A stretch of DNA of 64,000 nucleotides from Bacteroidota bacterium. Lineage in GTDB: Bacteria; Bacteroidota; Ignavibacteria; Ignavibacteriales; Melioribacteraceae. Location: the NCBI GenBank assembly GCA_018818065.1, contig JAHISV010000005.1, forward strand, positions 912,527-976,526, written 5' to 3'. The notes beneath the pieces are model-generated. The model had not been told where the DNA came from. It made no database searches and saw nothing but the letters and a program-made list of their open reading frames with translations. The position numbers and the translations under genes were made by a program. Positions 18,338-26,280 of the stretch are shown here, piece after piece (the first letter of the stretch is position 1; each line of letters starts with the position of its first letter).

Positions 18338-19072
18338 TCAAGTCATCTCCTTCTTTAACCTTCTTAACGAATTGTGGGTTCGTGATTTCCACGCACCATC
18401 CCGCCTTCCAATCTCTGGATGTGGCAAGTGACTAATCCGGTATTCTTTATCAAGCTGAATTGTTCTGATCTCTCCATTAAGCAACTCTTCATTGTCTCTT
18501 ATGCTCTTTGTAAAAGCCTTTGCCGGTACCTCTCCGAGAGTAATAATTAGGCTTGGGCTGCAGAGTTTGATCTCCTCTATGATCCACTTCATATTGCTTT
18601 GTGAATGAGCAATTTTCTTAAAATGTTTGTGTGTGTTAATAAATTCTTTCGTTGGATACAACTTTTGACAATTATTAACATGAGGATCTGGATAAAGGTA
18701 AACTCTTACAAGATCAGTAATCCAGATTGTTTTGGGGTCAATGCCGAGTTTTGGAAAATAATTATCTTCTAGTTGTTTTCTTGATTCTTGATTGCGGACC
18801 TGTCTCCCATCAAAATAGTGTTCTTCAGCGAAAGGAGAGAGATTATTTCCAATTGGTACCAAACCAGCTTTTTCTCTCTGCTCAAACCTGGCAGAAGGGA
18901 ATGCTCCAATTAGCATGACTTCACAAGGTTCTTTTGCGAGTGGCAGAACTGGTTGGATTGGATTACCATCCGGAAAGAGGTAAGGTTCTGGAAATATTTT
19001 TAACTCCCTATTGATATCGCTAAGGTAATTATTGTAACACTTCTTTTTAAAATCTGTGATTTCTTTGTTCAT
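18338..19072 (-). CDS. Uracil-DNA-glycosylase-superfamily-like protein
   Basis: 244 residues. EPCEVMLIGAFPSARFEQREKAGLVPIGNNLSPFAEEHYFDG resembles motif 1 and the following loop of UDG-fold proteins, SPSLIITLGEVPAKAF is the central strand, and RISHLPHPEIGRRDGAW resembles the C-terminal HP(S/E) motif. The usual catalytic Asp/Asn after the first motif is not clear, so base excision activity is uncertain; the fold may serve in defence or in recognising modified bases. It overlaps the upstream 92-residue gene by 26 bp, so the two form an operon. It is the leftmost gene pair of the integrative element. Confidence 0.6.
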   Translation of the reverse strand: MNKEITDFKKKCYNNYLSDINRELKIFPEPYLFPDGNPIQPVLPLAKEPCEVMLIGAFPSARFEQREKAGLVPIGNNLSPFAEEHYFDGRQVRNQESRKQLEDNYFPKLGIDPKTIWITDLVRVYLYPDPHVNNCQKLYPTKEFINTHKHFKKIAHSQSNMKWIIEEIKLCSPSLIITLGEVPAKAFTKSIRDNEELLNGEIRTIQLDKEYRISHLPHPEIGRRDGAWKSRTHNSLRRLKKEMT

Positions 19073-19325
19073 AACGATCTTTCCACTTTTTTATATGAGA
19101 GTTAAATTCATCTTCATTATCAAACTCATAGACCGTAATGAGTCGATCTTTTATGTCATAATCATCTTCCAGAAAGTCTGCCAAGGTTCTTGAATCAACT
19201 ATAAGGAAGAATTTCCCATCTTTCAGAGCTCCATAAACAACTCCTCCTTCAAATCCTGTGATTCTTTGTTTGTTTGGAAAAGTCGTAGCAAGATTGAAGT
19301 CCATACAGTAGTTCTGTCGTTTCAT
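19047..19325 (-). CDS. Hypothetical protein, partner of the UDG-like protein
   Basis: 92 residues, no signal peptide or membrane segment. Mixed charged sequence (GVVYGALKDGKFFLIVDSRTLADFLEDDYDIKDRLITVYEF) suggests a small globular alpha/beta protein. No family was recognised. No clear Shine-Dalgarno precedes the ATG at 19325; an internal ATG seven codons later is possible. Coupling with the next gene by a 26-bp overlap suggests a joint function, possibly regulatory or antitoxin-like, but that is a guess. Confidence 0.6.
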   Translation of the reverse strand: MKRQNYCMDFNLATTFPNKQRITGFEGGVVYGALKDGKFFLIVDSRTLADFLEDDYDIKDRLITVYEFDNEDEFNSHIKKWKDRYEQRNHRF

Positions 19326-19588
19326 AATTTATAATATAGGGACGGAACTAACATTTGTAAAGTCCACTGTGTCAACAATGCTTAAGATGTAATATTAAAC
19401 ATTTTATGGTACTTATACGTATATCTTTTTTAATGTTAAAATGTTATATTAAGCCATTCTTAGAAGGTGGTGTTTTATTCACATCTCTAAAGCCAACCAC
19501 AAATGCCAGATTTATTTAGTCGGCAGCTGATATTAGTTGTTATACCGAATCGAGTATCTAAAGTTATGTGTTTAATTGCGGAGGTATT

Positions 19589-20149
19589 ATGGCATCCGAT
19601 TCAAAATCCAATAATGATTTATCAAAAATCAATACAAACTGGATTAAGTCTGATGAAAATATTCAGAGACAATACGATCGAGCAATTTCTCTAGTTGAAT
19701 ATTACGTTCAATTAACCTGGTTGGTTTTTGGTGCATTTCTTTTGACTGAAACTGTACTGCTTGCTGCTATTGCTTCAATCAGTGACAAGTCTGGGTCTTC
19801 AGAAAATTGGGTCTTTGGTGGTGCAATTCTTGGATTAATTCTAACATATCCTTGGTGGGCTTCATTCCGATATAATCACACTCTTTATCTTTTACATTTA
19901 ACTGAGGCTGTTAAATCAGAACCAGTTACTGGTTTATTTTTTACAAATGGCAAGAGATTAATCGATGGTGAGGCTTTTTTAGGACCTCTACAAGAAAGTA
20001 TAAAAATACCTTGGGCAGCGAGATTACGTACACCTAATTTTTCAGTACAATTACTAATTGTCGCTTTCATAATTGTTTTTATGCTTATAGTGTCAATAAA
20101 GGTTTTTAATCTCGTAGAGTGTTTTTTAGATTATATTAAATACACATGA
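19589..20149 (+). CDS. Small membrane protein, partner of RES-domain protein
   Basis: 186 residues. The ATG at 19589 is preferred over a GTG at 19568 because GGAGG lies 5 bases before it. Three predicted membrane helices: about 39-62 (YYVQLTWLVFGAFLLTETVLLAAI), 74-95 (VFGGAILGLILTYPWW) and 155-180 (LLIVAFIIVFMLIV). Between helices two and three is a cytosolic stretch of about 60 residues. The gene ends 19 bp before the RES-domain gene and probably shares its transcript. No family was recognised; a membrane sensor or anchor for the RES protein is one possibility. Confidence 0.65.
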   Translation: MASDSKSNNDLSKINTNWIKSDENIQRQYDRAISLVEYYVQLTWLVFGAFLLTETVLLAAIASISDKSGSSENWVFGGAILGLILTYPWWASFRYNHTLYLLHLTEAVKSEPVTGLFFTNGKRLIDGEAFLGPLQESIKIPWAARLRTPNFSVQLLIVAFIIVFMLIVSIKVFNLVECFLDYIKYT

Positions 20150-20168
20150 TAAGCCAGATACGTGTACT

Positions 20169-21086
20169 ATGATTATGGATGCATTTAATATAACGAGATT
20201 TGAGAATCAATTTCCCACTTTAAAAGAGGCAATTAATTTCATTTCTAAATTAAGAGACCTTGATTTATCAAAAATTAGTTTAGATGAGCTGGGCGAAATG
20301 ATCGATAATGGTCTTAAAACGATTCCATTTGCCACTGGAACAATACCAAAAGGGCAGACTTTATTTCGAGCAAGAGTAAACGAAAATGATATAAGCTTTG
20401 AAAATATTTCCCAACTTGGATTAATACCAAGACTTAAAGTCAGTGATTTTGGAAGAGCAAATCGCCCCAATGATGCTGTTTTTTATTGTGCTGATAATTT
20501 TGAATTATCTTGTGGTGAAGTTCTACAAAATATAAAATACTCGTCTAATCCTAAACGTGAGATTGGTATTACGACTGTCAGTGAGTGGGTAACTATGAAA
20601 GACTTACATATTTCCCCTATTTACTATAGTAAAAATGTTATGGAGTGGAGAAAAGACATCACAGAATTCAAAAAAAACAATTCAGACTTTATTCGTGCGA
20701 AAGGAACAATCAAATCAAAAACATTAGATGTGAGCGATTTAATACTAGAATTTTTTTGTGACGAGTTTTCAAAAAGCAAAATTCTAACCACTAACGATTA
20801 CAAATTTAGTGTTTGGTATGTTATGAGATTGAAAAAAATGAATGATCAAATTGCTTCCCAACATGCTAACAAAAAATTTGATGGAGTTGTTTATCCAAGT
20901 GTTGCTATGAAATTCAAAGGGGACAACATTGCGCTTTATGACAAAAATCTTTCCTCTAAAATAACTTTTAAAACAGCATCCGAAATGGCATGCGCAGATT
21001 TCGATTTCGAAAATGCCTCCTTTAAATCTTTTAAAATACGCAAGCTGGATTCAATTGGTAAAAACGGGAAATTAAATTGGCATTAG
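20169..21086 (+). CDS. RES-domain protein (candidate NAD-phosphorylase-type toxin)
   Basis: 305 residues. The RES core is visible at about 60-250: LFRARVNEND, GRANRPNDAVFYCADNFELSCGEV with the key Glu, and KFDGVVYPSVAMKFKGDNIALYD. RES toxins such as MbcT and Res degrade NAD+ by phosphorolysis. They usually pair with an Xre-type antitoxin, but no such gene is next to this one; the neighbour is a membrane protein. The N-terminal 55 residues are an extra helical segment. It could be a defence effector rather than a classical toxin-antitoxin toxin. Family call good, role inferred. Confidence 0.75.
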   Translation: MIMDAFNITRFENQFPTLKEAINFISKLRDLDLSKISLDELGEMIDNGLKTIPFATGTIPKGQTLFRARVNENDISFENISQLGLIPRLKVSDFGRANRPNDAVFYCADNFELSCGEVLQNIKYSSNPKREIGITTVSEWVTMKDLHISPIYYSKNVMEWRKDITEFKKNNSDFIRAKGTIKSKTLDVSDLILEFFCDEFSKSKILTTNDYKFSVWYVMRLKKMNDQIASQHANKKFDGVVYPSVAMKFKGDNIALYDKNLSSKITFKTASEMACADFDFENASFKSFKIRKLDSIGKNGKLNWH

Positions 21087-21120
21087 TATTATAAAAAGAA
21101 ATGTTAATGATTGGGTCAAC

Positions 21121-21302
21121 ACATAACAAGCCCATCAAACCGCCTGCCGATACGGCTTGGTGTTAGTACAAATTATAAAGTTTGACTTATACGTTCGGCT
21201 TTTTGTTCTAAGTAGTTTGTGAAAGATAAGCAGCGTCGCCGCACTCGTGGATAAAATTAGTGCGGCTACTAATTATAAACAATCGTTGTTAGTAAGGCAT
21301 TG
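21121..21302. repeat. attC-like spacer between gene units (copy 1)
   Basis: It begins with ACATAAC, 34 bp after the RES stop, followed by AAGCC, and ATAAC-A-AGCC can pair with GGCT-TGGT-GTTAG ending near 21166, the layout of a short integron attC site. Then comes a block at 21184-21302 that is clearly related to 24281-24402 (shared CGTTCGGC, TTTTGTTC, GTAGTTT, ATTATAAA, AAGGCATTG-like words). In its middle, GCCGCACT (21238-21245) pairs with AGTGCGGC (21259-21266). The other copy has a different but equally well-paired stem. Confidence 0.55.
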
Positions 21303-21362
21303 TCGCTCTGGACGACGGCTTATTGGCAACACCGTCATACAAACAAAAAAGGTATTGAAATA

Positions 21363-21950
21363 ATGAGCCAAGGAGATACCGCCAGAAACAATTTTTCGAG
21401 TGCAAGACTAGAACTAATTGAAAGAATCAAATTACGCGATAATGTAGTTGTTATTTTTTTGGGTGCTATTGGTGTAATATTTAGTATTTCACTTCGTATA
21501 AGTGAAAACAAAGATATCCTTTATATAATACCATATTTATCGTTTGGCTGTTCACTAATAATTAGCCAGCACAACTCTGTGATTGGTTGTTTAGCGAGGT
21601 ATTTAGTCTTTGAGTTAGAGCCATTTTTACATTCAATTAATGAATATGCACCTCAATGGGACAATTCTACATCCTTAAAACAATATTTGTCAAAAGCAAT
21701 CCAATACCGTTCAATTTCACACGTTGTCCTAATCGTCCTTCCTTCAATATTTGCATTAATGCTTTTATTGGAAGATTCATTAGACGGATCAATAATTCAA
21801 AAATCTTTATGGGTTATTGGTTTAGTTTTAGTTGCTATCTGTGTTGATTTTATAATCCGTAGTCATACGGATCGAAAAGATTTTCAAAACGAAATGAATG
21901 AGAAAGAAGAGAAGAACGATATAATAATTAACAATGAAAAAAAAAATTAA
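21363..21950 (+). CDS. Hypothetical four-helix membrane protein
   Basis: 195 residues from the ATG at 21363; the frame is open from a TTG at 21300, but that would run through the conserved spacer. Two hairpins of membrane helices are predicted, about 26-65 (VVVIFLGAIGVIFSIS, then ILYIIPYLSFGCSLII) and 115-160 (VVLIVLPSIFALMLLL, then LWVIGLVLVAICVDFII), with a charged C-terminal tail. No family was recognised. Five bases separate it from the next gene, so the two are probably a functional pair within the element. Confidence 0.6.
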   Translation: MSQGDTARNNFSSARLELIERIKLRDNVVVIFLGAIGVIFSISLRISENKDILYIIPYLSFGCSLIISQHNSVIGCLARYLVFELEPFLHSINEYAPQWDNSTSLKQYLSKAIQYRSISHVVLIVLPSIFALMLLLEDSLDGSIIQKSLWVIGLVLVAICVDFIIRSHTDRKDFQNEMNEKEEKNDIIINNEKKN

Positions 21951-21955
21951 ACTTT

Positions 21956-22558
21956 ATGCCGAGAAATTATAATTTTCATCACCCAATTGATGCCTCGATG
22001 CACTATAATCGTGCTGTAATTTGTCTTGACAAAGCATTTAACTTCCCAGATGGTAGTTATTTATTCTATGCTTCACTTGAATTGAGAATCTGTATTGAAA
22101 GGTTTTTATTTGAATACCTTGTAATTATGAATACAGATGATGAAAAAATCGAACAATATATGAAAGAATACAGAATTAAAAATTTGACTAATGCTATCCT
22201 TGAAGCTGAACCAGAATTTGACAAAAAACTTGAATACACTAATTTCTACTTAACAACTATTGGTGCTGATTTTCAAATGCAAATCCCGGATTTAAATAAA
22301 CTTAATACATATTATGGTAAACTTGGTAACTACCTGCACAACTTTAAGAAACCTAGTGAAAACGTTCAAGATCAAGAATGGTGGAATTCTTTTATTCAAC
22401 TAGTTGAGGAAACAAGAGCATATTTATTTGAATTCTTTAAAGTCCCTCGTGCTTTCTTTAAAATGAATGAAAGGGGTCTGGCACTATATCAAGAATATAA
22501 AGATGGGAAAATACCCAAGGAAGAAATTGCAAAGAAAATAATTTCTGATTGGAAGTAA
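21956..22558 (+). CDS. Hypothetical soluble helical protein, possibly HEPN-like
   Basis: 200 residues, no signal peptide. The N-terminal third (SMHYNRAVICLDKAFNF...LFYASLELRICIERFLFEYLVIM) has the rhythm of a HEPN-type helical bundle, but the RxxxxH ribonuclease motif is not seen. The C-terminal third (RAFFKMNERGLALYQEYKDGKIPKEEIAKKI) is charged and helical. Together with the membrane protein 5 bp upstream it forms a two-gene unit flanked by cassette-like spacers. Function unknown; a membrane-anchored defence pair is possible. Confidence 0.6.
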   Translation: MPRNYNFHHPIDASMHYNRAVICLDKAFNFPDGSYLFYASLELRICIERFLFEYLVIMNTDDEKIEQYMKEYRIKNLTNAILEAEPEFDKKLEYTNFYLTTIGADFQMQIPDLNKLNTYYGKLGNYLHNFKKPSENVQDQEWWNSFIQLVEETRAYLFEFFKVPRAFFKMNERGLALYQEYKDGKIPKEEIAKKIISDWK

Positions 22559-22563
22559 TGTTT

Positions 22564-22755
22564 GTATAACCAACAACTCAAACACGACTGCTTCAGCCGG
22601 TCGTAACAACCGCCCAACAAGACGGCGGGCAGGTTTGCAGTTCAGCTTGGTTTTGTTTTCATGAGTTGGGAAGTAACTAAATAACATAATCAGCAAATCA
22701 TAAAATATGGAGACGTAAACCCTGTGGCAGTGGTTTAGTTGTATCGCCGTTATAT
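22564..22755. repeat. Cassette-like spacer (copy 2, divergent)
   Basis: GTATAAC, 5 bp after the stop at 22558, is the same kind of box seen after the neighbouring genes, and GTTATAT lies at the far side, just before the next gene. Inside, CCGCC (22610-22614) pairs with GGCGG (22624-22628) followed by GCAGG; the same hairpin plus GCAGG is in the spacer at 24224-24249. It lacks the CGTTCGGC block of copies 1 and 3, so assignment is weaker. Confidence 0.4.
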
Positions 22756-22769
22756 TTCCAAGGAGTGTT

Positions 22770-24191
22770 ATGAAATATATTGCATTATTATTTTTTATAT
22801 CTGCGAGTATAATCGCAACTCCCAAAATTCAAAATGAAAAATTGAAGTCTATTGAGCAAGAGCAACTTGCTATTAAAAAGCATATTGATAGTCTTGATAT
22901 TGTGTTGAGCAAAATAGTTGATAAAATTAAAGAAAATGAAATAAGACTTGAATCTGTAGACGCCTTAGTTTCTACTTCAAACAACTATTTATCAATTGCA
23001 AGCTGGGCTGGTGGTATCATTACTGCTCTTTTATTTTTCATTGGTATATACAGTATCATATCCTTTAGCTTATCAAAGCGTGAGATAGACAAACATCTTG
23101 AAAAATCAAAAACGGATGTCGAAGAGGCAAAAACTAGATTTAATGACTTCATTAATTCCCCATTAGAAATTAAAGAGGTCATTGAGAATATTAATTATCG
23201 TGAAATTATTGATGGATTAAGCTCCGAAGAGGAAAGAATATTCAATGTCAATATAACTAGAGCATATAATCTACCCACAGAAAAAAGAATAGAAATAGCC
23301 AATATTATAAAATCCAAGCTTTATGATCCTAATTATTATAAACTATTCTTCCAGATTTATTATTTCCTAAAACAAAACCTTGATGTTAATGTAAATAATT
23401 ATGCCTATAAGTTATGGAACGATTTTCATGGAAATGCTCCAAATAATGGTGAGCACATGTTGATTACCGATATTTTCTCAGCTAAACCTTTTCCTATTCA
23501 ACCATTTGCTTTTCTTAATGAGCTAATTAAATCAAGCAAAACTAATTTATTACATTTTATGATTTCTAGTCTTGATAACGATGAGTTTATAGAATTACTT
23601 AAAGAATCAGTCTTAGCCAATTTGGAAATCGATTACAATTCTCTCCTACATAAAATGGATGAAATGGAATTTGAATTAACTTCTTTTGTTAAAGACAATG
23701 TTGATAAAATTGATGAAAATACATTTGATAAGTTGCATACAAAACTAAAGTTTGATAAAGACATTATAAATGATAGATTAAAAAAGAATAACAATCTAAA
23801 CGAAAGCATTGATAAATATATTAGAAATGTTGTTGCTGGGCCCAATGAGTTCAGTTTTCTCGCTGATCAAATAGAGTTATCAAAAAAACAGAGATGGATT
23901 GAATTATTCAACTTTTACTTAAAGGAAGATCCACAAGAACTGAAAAATGAAATATTATGGGACAATTATAAGGAAGCAAAGGATACTCTTCCAAAGGATG
24001 AGTTTTTTATAAATGATTTACCTTTGTTTTTTGAAAAGAACTATGGAATAATTAAGAAAGACCACTCCTATTTTTATAGATCGATTGAAATATCACCAAT
24101 AAACGAATCTAATTTTTTCACTGGTCAAACTTATTCAGTTGTAGTTCATCCAATACTGAATAAGAAAATTCATATTGATAGAATTAAATGA
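22770..24191 (+). CDS. Hypothetical membrane protein with periplasmic coiled coil and large cytosolic domain
   Basis: 473 residues; AAGGAG precedes the ATG. A hydrophobic N-terminus (about 1-17) looks like a signal peptide, followed by a coiled coil (about 23-65), a membrane helix at about 75-98 (ASWAGGIITALLFFIGIYSII) and a long helical, charged C-terminal part that should be cytosolic. The C-terminal region ends with SFYRSIEISPINESNFFTGQTYSVVVHPILNKKIHID-like strands. No family was recognised. A single-gene unit flanked on both sides by cassette-like spacers, in the middle of an accessory island; a sensing or defence role is possible but unproven. Confidence 0.6.
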   Translation: MKYIALLFFISASIIATPKIQNEKLKSIEQEQLAIKKHIDSLDIVLSKIVDKIKENEIRLESVDALVSTSNNYLSIASWAGGIITALLFFIGIYSIISFSLSKREIDKHLEKSKTDVEEAKTRFNDFINSPLEIKEVIENINYREIIDGLSSEEERIFNVNITRAYNLPTEKRIEIANIIKSKLYDPNYYKLFFQIYYFLKQNLDVNVNNYAYKLWNDFHGNAPNNGEHMLITDIFSAKPFPIQPFAFLNELIKSSKTNLLHFMISSLDNDEFIELLKESVLANLEIDYNSLLHKMDEMEFELTSFVKDNVDKIDENTFDKLHTKLKFDKDIINDRLKKNNNLNESIDKYIRNVVAGPNEFSFLADQIELSKKQRWIELFNFYLKEDPQELKNEILWDNYKEAKDTLPKDEFFINDLPLFFEKNYGIIKKDHSYFYRSIEISPINESNFFTGQTYSVVVHPILNKKIHIDRIK

Positions 24192-24199
24192 TTGTGGAA

Positions 24200-24412
24200 A
24201 TATAACCAGCTTTACAAGCAGACCCCGCCAAAAAGTACGGCGGGCAGGCGAAACGGTTTGAGTGAAGTGTAATTTTAAGGTTTAGTTTTTTCGTTCGGCA
24301 TTTTGTTCAGCGTAGTTTATGTAAGTAAGTTAGGTCGCCGCCATTGTGCGGAAAGTTAATGGCGGCTACACATTATAAATATTCGTTGTCAGTTAAGCAT
24401 TGGTGTTATGGG
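24200..24412. repeat. attC-like spacer between gene units (copy 3)
   Basis: ATATAAC starts 9 bp after the stop at 24191. ATAACCAGCTT can pair imperfectly with AAGCATTGGTGTTAT at 24397-24411, as outer boxes of an attC site would. CCCGCC (24224-24229) pairs with GGCGGG (24239-24244). The block 24281-24402 is related to 21184-21302. Its central stem is GCCGCCATT (24337-24345) with AATGGCGGC (24358-24366): different sequence from copy 1 but fully paired, so the structure has been kept while the bases changed. Confidence 0.55.
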
Positions 24413-24466
24413 CGTGCGGGTGAAAAGCGACAACGTCAGGCATCTTAAACAGCATGGAATAGTATA

Positions 24467-24871
24467 ATGAAATCAATTGGCAAATATGGAGAATATAGAG
24501 TTTTAGCATGCCTCTTAGAAAGAGACATTGAAACCTATCAAGCTATAAATATTAATCAACCAGACTTTGACCTTACGTCTATTTTAAGAAAAGATAAAGT
24601 TGTCAGAATCCAAGTAAAATCGACTGAACTACACAATAAGGCAACAAATAATTCTATCGCCCGTATTGAAAAAGATTACGATTTCTTAGTAGTAGTTATC
24701 TTTGAAGGAGAAGGTAAATCAAGGTTTTTCATCATGTCAAAATCTGAGGTCATGAAGGAAAAAGGAAACAACAAACAGTTAGGAGTAACCCAGCTGCATA
24801 ACAAGGAAAGCCAAGTCAAAGATTGTCTTTTAAAGTATGAGAACAAATGGGAGACAATAATTAATGCATAG
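24467..24871 (+). CDS. PD-(D/E)XK nuclease-fold protein
   Basis: 134 residues. GKYGEYRVLACLLERDIETYQAININQPDFDLTSILRKDKVVRIQVKST carries the restriction-endonuclease-like core: an early Glu, Asp in PDFDL and Q-x-K in IQVKS. This layout resembles small PD-(D/E)XK proteins of the DUF4365 / homing-endonuclease-like group. The protein is short and has no obvious DNA-binding extension. It could be a stand-alone defence nuclease or part of a larger system. It follows a cassette-like spacer and is followed by a strong hairpin, so it is probably an independent unit. Confidence 0.65.
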   Translation: MKSIGKYGEYRVLACLLERDIETYQAININQPDFDLTSILRKDKVVRIQVKSTELHNKATNNSIARIEKDYDFLVVVIFEGEGKSRFFIMSKSEVMKEKGNNKQLGVTQLHNKESQVKDCLLKYENKWETIINA

Positions 24872-24957
24872 CTTCTTTAACAAGTATAAAGTCAATAGGA
24901 CGTAAATCACCCTTAAAAAAAATTAACATAGCTGCTTTGACAGCAAAAACAGATGAT

Positions 24958-24987
24958 ACTTTCTCTAAATAAATAATTAGAGAAAGT
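24958..24987. terminator. Strong hairpin after the PD-(D/E)XK gene
   Basis: Perfect 11-bp stem ACTTTCTCTAA / TTAGAGAAAGT with an 8-base loop. AT-rich and without a clear T-run, so it may be a weak terminator or an mRNA-stabilising structure. Confidence 0.55.
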
Positions 24988-25047
24988 AATTTGGTTGTGT
25001 TTTAACATAAATCAGCGTTATGTTTATTTGAAAAAAAAGGAAATTAA

Positions 25048-26145
25048 ATGCTATCCGGAACGATTAGAGAAATCGCAAGTTTTCAGCCGCAATATTCAAG
25101 CGAAAATACGGAACCCATGCAAAAAAGGGGGCGCCTTATACGAGATACACTTCCCTCGCAATTGGCTGGTTTCCGTGAGAGGTTCTGTGAGAGGCTAAGT
25201 GAGTTCGGTGACAGCACTGATATTGAGGGGCGTGACGGGATCGGGCGAAAGACACCTGCGCCCTGGGTTCGAATATTTTCTAGAGAACTGTCGCCCTCGG
25301 CAACTACTGGTTTCTATTTGGTTATTCACTTCTCCGTAGACGGGTCGCGGTGCTTTGTATGTGTAGGGTGTGCATCGACAACTTGGGATAGTGACAAAGG
25401 GGACTTGATTCCAAATTCGAATGAAGAGATTCAAAGGAAAGTCGACTGGGCGCGTGCCACAGCGAAAAAGGCAAAAATCGATTATTCTAGATTTACCGAT
25501 ACTATAGAGATTGGCTCAGAATTGCCGTTGCCAAAATCATTTGAGAAGGCTACAGCATTTTGTCAGACTCATTTCATTTCCGATCTGTCTGACGAAAAGT
25601 TTCTAGCGTCAATCGATTCCGGGTTAGATATACTGGCCGTTCTTTATAAATCATATAGCGACCTTGAAGATCTAAGCTCGGCTGAGATTTCAAAAATTGA
25701 GATTGAGTCAGTAGTTAATCCGCGGAAAAAAAATGCGGTTTCACGCCAGGGTTACGGACTCAGCGCTAAAGAAAGGCGAGCGGTCGAAATCCACGCCATG
25801 GAGGTGACAAGCAAATACCTTAAAGGACTTGGCTATACTGTAAAGGATATGTCGTCTACCCAATCATACGACTATAGTGCGAGCAAGGGTGACTTCGTGA
25901 CCAAAGTTGAGGTCAAGGGAACTACAAGTGCTAACGCCGATGCTGTCTTGATGACTGCCAATGAAGTTCGGTTGCACTTGGACGACAATCAGAGAACTGC
26001 TCTTGCGATAGTAAGTGGAATTCGCTTTGCGAGTCGTGGCGACAACCCTGTTTGCGAAGGTGGTGAATTGGAATACCGTGATCCATCAGCAATAGATGGG
26101 TGGGAGATTGAGCCAACCGCGTACGTGGTTCGACGAACGACATAA
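25048..26145 (+). CDS. MrcB-like (DUF3578) N-terminus with DUF3883 nuclease-like C-terminus
   Basis: 365 residues. The N-terminal half resembles the DNA-binding domain of MrcB-type McrB proteins (PAPWVRIFSRELSPSATTGFYLVIHFSVDGSRCFVCVGCAST), which reads modified or particular DNA. The C-terminal half (KERRAVEIHAMEVTSKYLKGLGYTV...KGDFVTKVEVKGTTS) is DUF3883-like with a PD-(D/E)XK-type D and ExK motif. The combination suggests a single-chain restriction protein that lacks the McrB GTPase motor. GC content is clearly higher than in its neighbours, so it is a separate acquisition. Its stop codon TAA is embedded in ACATAACAAGCGC, a box like those after other genes in the island. Confidence 0.75.
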   Translation: MLSGTIREIASFQPQYSSENTEPMQKRGRLIRDTLPSQLAGFRERFCERLSEFGDSTDIEGRDGIGRKTPAPWVRIFSRELSPSATTGFYLVIHFSVDGSRCFVCVGCASTTWDSDKGDLIPNSNEEIQRKVDWARATAKKAKIDYSRFTDTIEIGSELPLPKSFEKATAFCQTHFISDLSDEKFLASIDSGLDILAVLYKSYSDLEDLSSAEISKIEIESVVNPRKKNAVSRQGYGLSAKERRAVEIHAMEVTSKYLKGLGYTVKDMSSTQSYDYSASKGDFVTKVEVKGTTSANADAVLMTANEVRLHLDDNQRTALAIVSGIRFASRGDNPVCEGGELEYRDPSAIDGWEIEPTAYVVRRTT

Positions 26146-26154
26146 CAAGCGCTT
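26140..26154 (+). repeat. Truncated attC-like box after the MrcB-like gene
   Basis: ACATAACAAGCGCTT overlaps the stop codon. ACATAAC is identical to the box after the RES gene. No matching GTTAT-type partner is found in the next 130 bp before hsdM, so only the left half of a cassette site remains. Confidence 0.35.
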
Positions 26155-26280
26155 TTAGCTGACTTCCAAATAAGGATTGGTAATTCGAAATGATAAGGAA
26201 TATCATGATCCAAAAACTTATCTTTAATAACTAATTAACAAAACAACTAAATATTTCTCTAATCTGGATGGAACCCAATA

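Noticed and set aside
21300-21362. TTG start at 21300 for the four-helix membrane protein
   Set aside because: The added 21 residues would be encoded in the spacer next to the conserved block; the ATG at 21363 gives a normal N-terminus.
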